A stretch of DNA of 7,430 nucleotides from NCBI GenBank assembly GCA_005884985.1, contig VAYK01000050.1:1-7430 (forward strand), written 5' to 3'. The number at the start of each line of letters is the position of its first letter. The stretch's first letter is position 1. A program made the translations under genes and the position numbers. Of this stretch, positions 1 to 5,336 are shown one piece after another. Under the pieces are notes generated by a model that was not told the DNA's origin, ran no database searches, and was given only the letters and a program-made list of their open reading frames with translations. This stretch comes from Actinomycetota bacterium. GTDB taxonomy: Bacteria > Actinomycetota > Thermoleophilia > Solirubrobacterales > 70-9.

Positions 1-380
1 AGCAGCTCGTCGAGGTGGGCCTGGCCCAGCACGCTGCGCAGGGTGGTCTGGGCCATCTGGCTCGTCGCGTAGAGGTAGTTCTCGACCTGCACGATGGCCT
101 GCACCGGATGCACGACGCGGAAGTAGACGACCGCGTTCACCTTGACGCTGACGTTGTCCCTCGTGATCACGTCCTGCGGCGGCACGTCGAGCACCACCGT
201 GCGCAGGCTGACGCGCACCATGCGGTCGATGGGAAAGGCCACGATGACGAGGCCGGGCCCCTTGGGCACGGGCAGGAGCTTGCCCAGGCGGAAGACGACG
301 CCGCGCTCGTACTCGTTCAGGACCTTGACGGAGAGGAGCAGCCAGAAGACGAAGAGGAAAGCGATGACGCCGTACTCCAT
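1..380 (-). CDS. Slipin / stomatin-like SPFH (band 7) membrane protein, 3' part outside the window
   Basis: The first 126 residues of a stomatin-type protein are visible. They begin MEYGVIAFLFVFWLL, a single N-terminal membrane segment (about residues 3-18). The band 7 signature follows at once: NEYERGVVFRLGK, then GPGLVIVAFPIDRMVRV, DVPPQDVITRDNVSVKVNA, and a stretch ending in ENYLYATSQMAQTTLRSVLG. This is the usual slipin order. Family members are membrane-anchored scaffold proteins that oligomerise and organise membrane microdomains, and many pair with an NfeD protein, as here. The ATG is supported by a good Shine-Dalgarno sequence (AAGGGA, 386-391). It also overlaps by one base an out-of-frame TAA that appears to be the ancestral nfeD stop (TAATG). 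The gene continues past the left edge, so the C-terminal coiled coil cannot be judged. It is probably co-transcribed with nfeD. The identification is secure; the exact cellular role is not known from sequence. Confidence 0.95.
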   Translation of the reverse strand, partial: MEYGVIAFLFVFWLLLSVKVLNEYERGVVFRLGKLLPVPKGPGLVIVAFPIDRMVRVSLRTVVLDVPPQDVITRDNVSVKVNAVVYFRVVHPVQAIVQVENYLYATSQMAQTTLRSVLGQAHLDEL

Positions 381-442
381 TACGTTCCCTTCCGGACCTT
401 CAACGTCAGCCCATCGACACCGGTGACGGTGACCTTCTCCAG
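380..442 (-). pseudogene. Out-of-frame remnant of the nfeD C-terminal tail
   Basis: In a frame different from that of the upstream nfeD reading frame, this stretch encodes LEKVTVTGVDGLTLKVRKGT followed by TAA. It matches the usual last strand of the NfeD OB domain (a pattern like G-x-x-V-x-V-x-x-V-x-G-L-x-L-x-V). Its stop overlaps the slipin ATG as TAATG, the tight junction expected of an intact nfeD-slipin operon. What I see is the motif and the overlap. That this was once the in-frame end of nfeD is an inference. The frame relation implies loss of 3n+1 bases between the preceding LAPEG motif and this tail. Confidence 0.6.
386..391 (-). promoter_or_regulatory. Shine-Dalgarno of the slipin gene
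   Basis: Read on the minus strand, AAGGGA lies five bases before the ATG at 380. It fixes the slipin start and means translation does not depend on nfeD ending exactly there. Confidence 0.7.
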
Positions 443-1608
443 CCCTCCGGCGCGAGGTCGGTGTCGGCGACTCCGCGCTGTCCGAGGAGCGCGGCCTCTC
501 CCGTGAGGGGACGGCGGCGCTGGGCCTGGATGACGAGCCGCACCAATGCGATGGTCCCCCCGCCCATGAGGAGGGCCGCCGGCACGAGCGTACGCAGCGG
601 CACCCGCATCTCCTTGAAGGGCGAGTCGACCAGCATGAATGCGCCCAGCATCATCGCCGCCAGCCCGCCCGCGGTCAGCATCCCGTAGGAATGGACCTTG
701 GCTTCCGCCGCGAAGAGACCGACCGCGAGCAGGATGAGCAGCACGCCCGCCCAGTTCACCGGGATGATCTGGGCGGCAAACAGGAACAGGATGAGGCAGA
801 ACACGCCCAGCACGCCCGGGAAGAGCATACCGGGATGGCTGATCTCGGCGCCGAGCCCGGCCAGCGCGCCCAGCAGCAGCAGGAACAGGATCTCGGGACT
901 CGCCACCGCGGCCAGGATGCCCTGCCGCCAGTTCATGCGCACCGGCGTGAGCGGCTGGCCGGCGACGTGCAGCGTGACCTTGGTCCCGTCGAAGCGCGTG
1001 ACCTCGCGACCTTCGATCGCGGCCACCAGCGCGGGCACGTCGCCCACCACGAGGTCGATGAGGTGGCCCTCGAGCGCCTCGCGCTCGGTGAAGGACTTGC
1101 TTTCCACCACCGCCTGCTCCGCGAGGGAGGCGTTGCGGCCGCGCCGCTCGGCCTTGCTCCGGATATAGGCCGCGGCGTCGGAGGTGACCTTCTTCGACAT
1201 CACCTCGTCCATCGCCCCTCCCATCCCCGAAACCGGATGGGCGGCGCCGATGTTGGTGCCGGGAGCCATGGCGGCCACGTCCGCGACGACGGTGATGAGG
1301 AAGCCGGCGGAGGCGGCGCGCGCTCCGGAGGGACCGACGAAGACCGCCACCGGAACGCGCGAGTTGAGCATCGCGTCGATGATCTGCCGCATCGACGTGT
1401 CGAGGCCGCCCGGCGTGTCGAGCCTGAGCACGACGAGGGGCGCGCCCGCGGCCGCGGCGCGATTGATGGCCGACACCACGTGCGCGGCGCTGATCGCATG
1501 CACGACGCCGGTCAGCTCGACGACGGGAATGTCGGCCGGAGCCGGGGCGGCGAAAGCGGCGGCGGCGAGGGTCAGCGGGACGAGGCGTCGGCAGATCCCG
1601 ACGGACAC
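406..1608 (-). CDS. nfeD: Long-form NfeD protein (ClpP-class serine protease domain plus membrane region), C-terminal OB domain broken
   Basis: This 400-residue protein starts at GTG. A signal peptide occupies about residues 1-25 (ending APA before DIPVVEL). A ClpP-like protease domain follows at about 28-215, with LRLDTPGGLDTSMRQI at 61-76 and the catalytic serine in ARAASAGF (Ser100). A KKV pair at 139-140 is placed about 40 residues downstream, as for the catalytic lysine of characterised archaeal NfeD proteases. Several hydrophobic segments follow (from about 235 to 345). The cytoplasmic OB domain then begins (GEAALLGQRGVADTDLAPEG) but stops: after LAPEG the frame gives WRRSPSPVSMG, unlike the family, and the conserved tail lies out of frame at 380-442. 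Long NfeD proteins are membrane proteases encoded beside slipins, and the known archaeal member cleaves its partner stomatin. The protease half looks intact here, and the OB half is truncated. The GTG was chosen because it begins the signal peptide and sits just behind a good promoter. Farther upstream the frame is open only antisense to tatA. Confidence 0.92.
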   Translation of the reverse strand: MSVGICRRLVPLTLAAAAFAAPAPADIPVVELTGVVHAISAAHVVSAINRAAAAGAPLVVLRLDTPGGLDTSMRQIIDAMLNSRVPVAVFVGPSGARAASAGFLITVVADVAAMAPGTNIGAAHPVSGMGGAMDEVMSKKVTSDAAAYIRSKAERRGRNASLAEQAVVESKSFTEREALEGHLIDLVVGDVPALVAAIEGREVTRFDGTKVTLHVAGQPLTPVRMNWRQGILAAVASPEILFLLLLGALAGLGAEISHPGMLFPGVLGVFCLILFLFAAQIIPVNWAGVLLILLAVGLFAAEAKVHSYGMLTAGGLAAMMLGAFMLVDSPFKEMRVPLRTLVPAALLMGGGTIALVRLVIQAQRRRPLTGEAALLGQRGVADTDLAPEGWRRSPSPVSMG

Positions 1609-1613
1609 GCGGA

Positions 1614-1643
1614 AGTGTAACGGCCCCAATGGCTTCCTGTCAA
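1614..1643 (-). promoter_or_regulatory. Candidate sigma-70-type promoter of nfeD
   Basis: On the minus strand a perfect TTGACA (1643-1638) is followed, after 18 bases, by TACACT (1619-1614), which matches four of six -10 consensus positions. The expected transcription start falls about on the GTG start codon (1608-1606). No convincing Shine-Dalgarno lies before that codon. This is a prediction from consensus only. Confidence 0.5.
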
Positions 1644-1686
1644 TGGACTGAGGACGGCCGACTACCCGCGCGGAGGCCGAGCGGCG

Positions 1687-1692
1687 TAGAAT
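1687..1692 (+). promoter_or_regulatory. Candidate -10 box of the tatA-tatC unit
   Basis: TAGAAT matches five of six positions of TATAAT and ends seven bases before the tatA ATG. I see no good -35 at 16-18 bases upstream. The start of transcription would fall at or next to the ATG. The alternative is that it is chance and the true promoter is elsewhere in the 91-bp gap. Confidence 0.35.
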
Positions 1693-1699
1693 CGGGATC

Positions 1700-2128
1700 A
1701 TGTTTGGAACACTCGGCGGACCCGAGGTCATCCTGATCCTCGTCGTTGCCCTCATCGTGTTCGGCCCGCGCCGTCTCCCCGAGATCGGTAAGAGCATGGG
1801 CAAGATGCTGGCGGAATTCCGGAAGGCGTCGAACGACTTCAAGCGCACCATCGAAGACGAGCTCGAAGCGGAAAAGACCAAGGAATCGCCGTCCGCGCCG
1901 ATCTCGCCGCCCGCGACCGCCGACACCGTGCCGGCCGTAACGGAGGTGACGGCGGCGGAGGGGACGGCGCCGGAGGCGGCCGCGGCAGTGGTGGCGGAGG
2001 CCTCGTCCACTCCCGCGCCCCCGGCGGACTCTTCGGCGACGAGCGGAGGCACGCCGGAGTCCGAGCCGCACCTCGAACGACCAGCGGAGCCCGTCGTCAG
2101 CCGCGATCATTCCGCGGACAAGAGCTAG
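1700..2128 (+). CDS. tatA: Twin-arginine translocase TatA/TatB family subunit
   Basis: The 142-residue protein has the standard TatA/B plan. A very short N-terminus carries a glutamate just before the membrane helix (Glu9 in GGPEVILILV). One membrane helix spans about residues 10-22, with an FGPRRLPEIG hinge at 21-30. A charged amphipathic helix follows (KSMGKMLAEFRKASNDFKRTIEDELEAEK, about 31-59), then a long Ala/Pro/Ser/Thr/Glu-rich disordered tail. TatA subunits form the protein-conducting assembly of the Tat pathway, and TatB sits with TatC in the substrate receptor. The glutamate before the helix, the LP after FGP and the length above 140 residues lean to TatB. The KSMGKMLAEFRKA helix resembles the TatA/E group. 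With only one such gene next to tatC, it may serve both roles, or a second paralogue may lie elsewhere. The start is set by the hydrophobic N-terminus; a weak GGGAT lies upstream. tatC follows 12 bases after the stop. Confidence 0.93.
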   Translation: MFGTLGGPEVILILVVALIVFGPRRLPEIGKSMGKMLAEFRKASNDFKRTIEDELEAEKTKESPSAPISPPATADTVPAVTEVTAAEGTAPEAAAAVVAEASSTPAPPADSSATSGGTPESEPHLERPAEPVVSRDHSADKS

Positions 2129-2140
2129 GCCGCGGACGGG

Positions 2141-2908
2141 ATGGCCGCGATCAGCCCGGACCGGATGACGTTCCTGGAGCACCTGGACGAGCTCCGGGTG
2201 CGCCTCATGCACAGCCTCGGCGCGCTCGTCGTGGGAACGATCGTCTGCTGGGGGTTCCACGAGCGCATCTTCCACTTCCTGACCCAGCCCCTGCGCAACG
2301 CCTACCCGGCGGTGAAGTTCATCACCACGGGGCCGACCGAAGCCTTCATGATGTACATGAAGATGTCGTTCTTCGTCGGCATCTTCCTGGTCGCGCCCTA
2401 CATCCTCTACCAGGTCTGGGCCTTCATCGCTCCCGGCCTCTACGCGCACGAGAAGGCCTACGCGGTGCCGTTCATCGTGGCCGGATCGCTCTTCTTCCTC
2501 CTCGGCGGCGGATTCGGCCACTACATCCTGTTCCCCACCACCTTCAAGTTCCTCTACGAATTCGCGGGCGACGACATGCAGTTCCTGCCCAAGGTGGACG
2601 AGTACTTCGAGTTCTATTCCTGGTTCCTGCTCGGGCTCGGCCTCGTGTTCCAGATCCCGGTGGTCATCTTCGTGCTCGCCCGCATCGGAATCGTCACTCC
2701 GGGATTCCTGATGCGGCAGTTCAAGTTCGCGGTGCTCGTCTCGTTCATCGTGGCCGCGATCGTCACGCCCAGCGCCGATGTGGTGAACCAGACGCTCCTC
2801 GCGCTGCCGATGATGGGCCTCTACCTGCTCGGCGTGCTGGTGGCGTGGATGTTCGGGCGAGCGCGACGCAAGCCGGATGGCCCGACGGGCCTCAGCTCGA
2901 CGACGTAG
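2141..2908 (+). CDS. tatC: Twin-arginine translocase core subunit TatC
   Basis: This 255-residue, six-helix integral membrane protein is the receptor for twin-arginine signal peptides. It carries the family landmarks. The cytoplasmic N-terminus MTFLEHLDELRVRL contains the signal-contacting glutamate (Glu17, corresponding to E. coli Glu15). APYILYQVWAFIAPGLYAHEK spans residues 85-105, including Pro86, Phe95 and Glu104 (E. coli Pro85, Phe94, Glu103). The segment VTPSADVVNQTLLALPM comes before the last helix. At the position of the intramembrane glutamate of E. coli TatC (Glu170, FEVPV) this protein has glutamine (Gln171, FQIPV), a polar substitution. Two starts are possible, at 2141 and at 2165 (MTFLEHL). 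The first is chosen for spacing after tatA, but the second would also give a full protein. The last 29 codons overlap the DUF192 gene on the other strand, and the final tail (RRKPDGPTGLSSTT) is not a conserved TatC feature. Confidence 0.97.
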   Translation: MAAISPDRMTFLEHLDELRVRLMHSLGALVVGTIVCWGFHERIFHFLTQPLRNAYPAVKFITTGPTEAFMMYMKMSFFVGIFLVAPYILYQVWAFIAPGLYAHEKAYAVPFIVAGSLFFLLGGGFGHYILFPTTFKFLYEFAGDDMQFLPKVDEYFEFYSWFLLGLGLVFQIPVVIFVLARIGIVTPGFLMRQFKFAVLVSFIVAAIVTPSADVVNQTLLALPMMGLYLLGVLVAWMFGRARRKPDGPTGLSSTT

Positions 2909-3279
2909 GAGGCACGCGCGATCGGGTAGTAGACCTCGCAGTCCTTGTCTTCCTTCGCCGTGCAGGGCGGGACCTTCTCCGCGAGATGCACGACCTTGTG
3001 GTCGGCGTCCAACCACAGGATGTCGATGGGGAACTTGCAGTTCTTCATCCAGATCCCGTGGAAGTCGGGGCGCTCGAACAGGAACAGCATCCCGTGGTCG
3101 AGGGGCAGGGACGGACGGAACATGAGGCCCATGGCGCGGTCCTCGTCTTTGACCATCACCTCGGTCTGGAGCACCTTGCCCGAGGGCAGGGTCAGCGGGA
3201 TGACGGCGGGACGCCCGCCCGCGCGAGCGGAGGGCAGGGCAAGGAGAGCGAGAGCGAGGAGAAAAGCAGCCACGCGCAT
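2821..3279 (-). CDS. Secreted DUF192 family protein with an atypical C-terminal tail
   Basis: The 152-residue protein begins with a clear signal peptide (MRVAAFLLALALLALPSARA, cleavage after about residue 20). The DUF192 domain follows, with VMVKDEDRAMGLMFRPSLPL, GMLFLFERPDFHGIWMKNC, FPIDILWLDADHKVVHLAE and ARASYVVEL. DUF192 is a small, widespread export-associated domain of unknown function. Family members normally continue after Y-V-x-E-L with a short alanine/glycine segment and a final G-L-x-x-G-D strand. Here the frame instead runs through the antisense of the tatC tail (RPVGPSGLRRARPNIHATSTPSR), so the last strand seems to be lost. The ATG is preceded by AAGG seven bases upstream (3287-3290). 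The gene lies just downstream of the group II intron in the same direction and collides tail to tail with tatC, with an 88-bp overlap. Domain identification is strong; the C-terminus may reflect deletion or assembly error. Confidence 0.92.
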   Translation of the reverse strand: MRVAAFLLALALLALPSARAGGRPAVIPLTLPSGKVLQTEVMVKDEDRAMGLMFRPSLPLDHGMLFLFERPDFHGIWMKNCKFPIDILWLDADHKVVHLAEKVPPCTAKEDKDCEVYYPIARASYVVELRPVGPSGLRRARPNIHATSTPSR

Positions 3280-3286
3280 TGGTAGA

Positions 3287-3290
3287 CCTT
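3287..3290 (-). promoter_or_regulatory. Shine-Dalgarno of the DUF192 gene
   Basis: AAGG on the minus strand lies seven bases before the ATG at 3279. It falls in the 3' exon just outside the intron, so the DUF192 translation signal survives the insertion. Confidence 0.6.
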
Positions 3291-3300
3291 ACTGTCCTCT

Positions 3301-3340
3301 CTGGCGGTGGTCCGCCGAGTTTCCAGCAAGACCCCCTTTC
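3301..3340 (-). ncRNA. Group II intron domain VI with candidate branch-point adenine
   Basis: Immediately after domain V the minus strand gives GGGGGTC, an inner GCTG/CGGC hairpin, and then GGACCACC. GGTC pairs with GACC, leaving A3308 unpaired before two further C-G pairs. That is the expected position of the lariat branch point, seven or eight bases from the 3' splice site. The exact 3' end is not certain. Confidence 0.7.
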
Positions 3341-3373
3341 AAACCGTGCGTGCAGATTTCCCGCACACGGCTT
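3341..3373 (-). ncRNA. Group II intron domain V (catalytic hairpin)
   Basis: On the minus strand, AAGCCGTG (3373-3366) pairs with CACGGTTT (3348-3341) over eight base pairs. This includes the conserved G-T wobble within the AGC catalytic triad. A two-base bulge (CG, 3350-3349) separates this from an upper stem TGC/GCA, and the terminal loop is of the GAAA kind. The length of 33 bases, the triad, the wobble and the two-base bulge together are diagnostic of domain V. It lies 26 bases after the maturase stop codon, as is normal for these introns. Confidence 0.93.
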
Positions 3374-3398
3374 ACCGGTGGTCTCTCGCGTGACAGCA

Positions 3399-4748
3399 TT
3401 ACGCCGCCTCCGGGTACTGGATGGTTCCGCGTAGACGGTGCAGCCCGAGGGCGTGGAAGAAATCGCGAGTCCACTGTTGGGCGTCACCCGGGCGCAGGTT
3501 GCGACCCTTACACTTCACCATGAAGCGATGGAGCCGCCACCACGCATAGGTGTCGATCTGTATGAATTTCTGGGCCGCGTTCCCGGTGCGGAAATAGTTG
3601 CCCCAGCCGCGGAGCACGGGGTTGAGATCGGCGAGGATGACCCGCACGTCCTTTACCCCGGACCGGTTCCTTCCGGTCAGCTCCTTCACGCGCTGTCGGA
3701 CCCGCTTCATGCTGCGAAGAGACGGCCAGCGCTGGAGGAAGTAGACACGCTTACGCGCCTTCTCCCAGATCGGACCGCTCATCCGCTTCCGCAGGTGACA
3801 GCCGAGGAAGTCGAAGCCCCTCTTGCCCCACGAGAGATCGACCCGCCTCGTCTTTCCCGGGTGCAGTTCGAGACCGAGCCGGTCCAGGACCTTTCGGACC
3901 CTGGACTCGGCCTCCTCACACGCCTTCGCCGTGCCGCACAGCACGACAAAGTCGTCCGCGTAGCGCACCAGCATGCCCAAGTGGGCACACCGTTTCATCC
4001 ACACAGTGTCGAGGACGTGCAGGTAGATGTTCGACAGGAGCGGTGAGATGACTCCACCCTGCGGAGTGCCCGAGAGCAGCGCCACCTCGCGTCCGTCTTC
4101 CATCGCCCCCGCACGCAGCCACTGCCTCAGCAGCTTCAGCACACGACGATCCGAGACGCGCCGAGACACGAGCACCATCAGTTTCTCGTGGTCGATGCTT
4201 CCGAAGTAATCCCGGATGTCGGCGTCGAGCACGTGGTTCGCACCCGTGGCCCCGAGCTTCCGGATCGTCTCCAGAGCGCCCAGAGCCCCACGCCGAGGCC
4301 GAAAGCCGTACGAGCACGGAAGAAACTCCGCCTCGAAGATCGGCTCCAGTACCAGCGTCGCCGCCATCTGGACCACACGGTCCCTGACCGTCGGAATGCC
4401 GAGCGGCCGCTTCTTCCCGTCCGCCTTGGCTATGTACCGGCGCAAGACCGCTCTTGGCCGGTACGCGCCTGCGCGGAGCTCCGTGCCGATCTCCTCCACG
4501 AAACGATCGACGCCGTAGCTCTCGACCTCTGAAAGAGTCTGGGCATCGACTCCCGCAGAGCCCTTGTTCCGTCTCACCCGCCTCCATGCCTCCCACAGGA
4601 CGTCACTCCGGTGGATGCGGTCGAATAGCGCATGGAAGCGGCGACCCGGCGACCGCTTGGCCGCCACGCACAGCCGGCGTCGGAGTTGTCGCACTTTGTC
4701 CGCAGGCTCAGGCCCGCGGGGGAATTTGGGACCGGACTTGCCGGCCAT
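3399..4748 (-). CDS. ltrA: Group II intron reverse transcriptase/maturase
   Basis: This 449-residue protein helps its own intron RNA fold and splice, and copies it into DNA during mobility. The fingers region shows NKGSAGVD (61-68), YRPRAVLRRYIAKADGKKRPLGIPTVRDRVVQ (96-127) and SYGFRPRR (146-153). The palm has the first catalytic aspartate in DADIRDYF (Asp177), GTPQGGVISPLLSNIYL (227-243) and the catalytic YADD (263-266). GFDFLGCHLRK (311-321) and the X/maturase thumb region follow (LNPVLRGWGNYF, 375-386). It ends GLHRLRGTIQYPEAA, with no cysteine-paired HNH endonuclease domain after it, so it is of the endonuclease-less kind. ATG 4748 is chosen as the first methionine before the conserved N-terminal basic region (KVRQLRRRL). 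A GTG/GTA-type start somewhat upstream cannot be excluded, since the frame stays open well into domain I. No frameshift or lost catalytic residue is seen, so the enzyme is probably functional. Confidence 0.96.
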   Translation of the reverse strand: MAGKSGPKFPRGPEPADKVRQLRRRLCVAAKRSPGRRFHALFDRIHRSDVLWEAWRRVRRNKGSAGVDAQTLSEVESYGVDRFVEEIGTELRAGAYRPRAVLRRYIAKADGKKRPLGIPTVRDRVVQMAATLVLEPIFEAEFLPCSYGFRPRRGALGALETIRKLGATGANHVLDADIRDYFGSIDHEKLMVLVSRRVSDRRVLKLLRQWLRAGAMEDGREVALLSGTPQGGVISPLLSNIYLHVLDTVWMKRCAHLGMLVRYADDFVVLCGTAKACEEAESRVRKVLDRLGLELHPGKTRRVDLSWGKRGFDFLGCHLRKRMSGPIWEKARKRVYFLQRWPSLRSMKRVRQRVKELTGRNRSGVKDVRVILADLNPVLRGWGNYFRTGNAAQKFIQIDTYAWWRLHRFMVKCKGRNLRPGDAQQWTRDFFHALGLHRLRGTIQYPEAA

Positions 4749-5288
4749 GCCCTCGCGCTTACCCCTTCCGCCGGCACGACCACCGCAGGGGCCCTTCCCT
4801 CCCGCCGCGTTGTTCGTCGCGACGATCGCCGGTACTACTGCCCCCTCGGACTCCCGCTGCCCAGCGCCCGTTTTCACCGTCGGCTTATACGGGCCACCTT
4901 GCCGCGACCACGGCCGCGCAGACGGGTCTCTCCTCTTCCGCTCCAATCCTTGCTCGCGTGCTGCTCCCTCTACCCCGGAGGGACCCACTGCACTTTCTGC
5001 TCCGGTCCTCTGCGCAGCGGACGTGGCCTTCGCGGTGACATGAGCCGCTCGGCTCCCCCATTGTTCATCTGACGAGGCTGCAGGATTCACTTCATGTTGC
5101 GGCCCGCGAGCTCGCTCCCTCCGTAGAGGCTCTTGACGCCCCGCTTGGGACACGGGGCTCTCGCCCCGCGCCTGGGGCCTGCTACCCGGCGCTCCGGTGC
5201 TTACCGGGACGGGACTCTCACCCGTTGGATCGGCGCAGCGCGAGTGCGGTTGCCCACGACGGCTACTGCCGCCCTCTTGAGGACGCAC
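4749..5288 (-). ncRNA. Group II intron 5' ribozyme region (domains I to early IV)
   Basis: This 540-base non-coding stretch opens with GTGCG. It holds strong local hairpins typical of domain I. ACGGG-TGAGAGT-CCCGT lies at 5225-5209. CGGGGC-GAGA-GCCCCG, a six-pair stem closed by a GNRA tetraloop, lies at 5168-5153. Another hairpin lies near 5045-5060 (GAGCC/GGCTC). It leads into GAGTCCGAGGGGGCAGTAGT near 4830-4850, a sequence style common just before intron maturase genes. A long reading frame runs through this region in the maturase frame, but its basic, low-complexity translation looks like read-through of structured RNA rather than protein. I could not identify the exon-binding sites with confidence. 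Confidence 0.75.
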
Positions 5289-5308
5289 CATGCGTCGATG
5301 GTACCGGA

Positions 5309-5328
5309 GTCGCCTCCGCGAGGGCAAC
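5309..5328 (-). terminator. Hairpin downstream of the DUF3999 gene, possible terminator
   Basis: On the minus strand GTTGCCCTC pairs with GAGGCGAC around a GCG loop, about eight pairs with one bulged C and one G-T. It begins nine bases after the DUF3999 stop. There is no T-run behind it, so termination is unproven. The group II intron is inserted 20 bases farther on. Endonuclease-less introns, especially class C, often choose sites just after such hairpins. Confidence 0.35.
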
Positions 5329-5336
5329 GCGCCGCG

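Larger units (their letters stand above)
3301..5288 (-). mobile_element. Group II intron, apparently complete, with encoded reverse transcriptase
   Basis: This ribozyme retroelement is about 1,990 bases long. Its 5' end is set by GTGCG (5288-5284), the conserved start of group II introns. Domain I-like hairpins follow, then an intact reverse transcriptase/maturase frame (3399-4748) in the domain IV position. A canonical domain V (3341-3373) and a domain VI hairpin with a bulged adenine at 3308 complete it. The 3' splice site is placed 7-8 bases after the bulged A, near 3301. It is uncertain by a few bases because the end (CCAG) does not show the common final A-pyrimidine. The element lies between the DUF3999 stop and the DUF192 start, in the same orientation as both, and disrupts no coding sequence. 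All key parts look intact, so it could be active. I did not assign a structural subclass. Confidence 0.93.

Noticed and set aside
691..1620. Open frame of about 309 codons on the plus strand opposite nfeD
   Set aside because: Its translation is full of His, Asp, Arg, Gln and Gly with no domain or hydrophobic core. It is the antisense shadow of a well-supported gene in GC-rich DNA.
1609..2052. Longer N-terminus for NfeD upstream of the GTG
   Set aside because: It would place about 148 non-conserved residues before a clear signal peptide and lies antisense to tatA.
3289..3474. Small minus-strand frame across the maturase end and domain V
   Set aside because: It is translation of the intron RNA tail and covers domains V and VI. 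Similar spurious small proteins are commonly annotated at intron ends.
1640..3487. Open frame of about 615 codons on the minus strand opposite tatA and tatC
   Set aside because: It is antisense to two certain genes, charged and low in complexity, and runs out of frame across DUF192 into intron domain V.
4749..5327. Possible N-terminal extension of the reverse transcriptase running through the intron into the 5' exon
   Set aside because: The frame is open, but the translation is a basic, repetitive product of structured RNA and would cross the splice site. Maturases of this type start shortly before the conserved fingers region.
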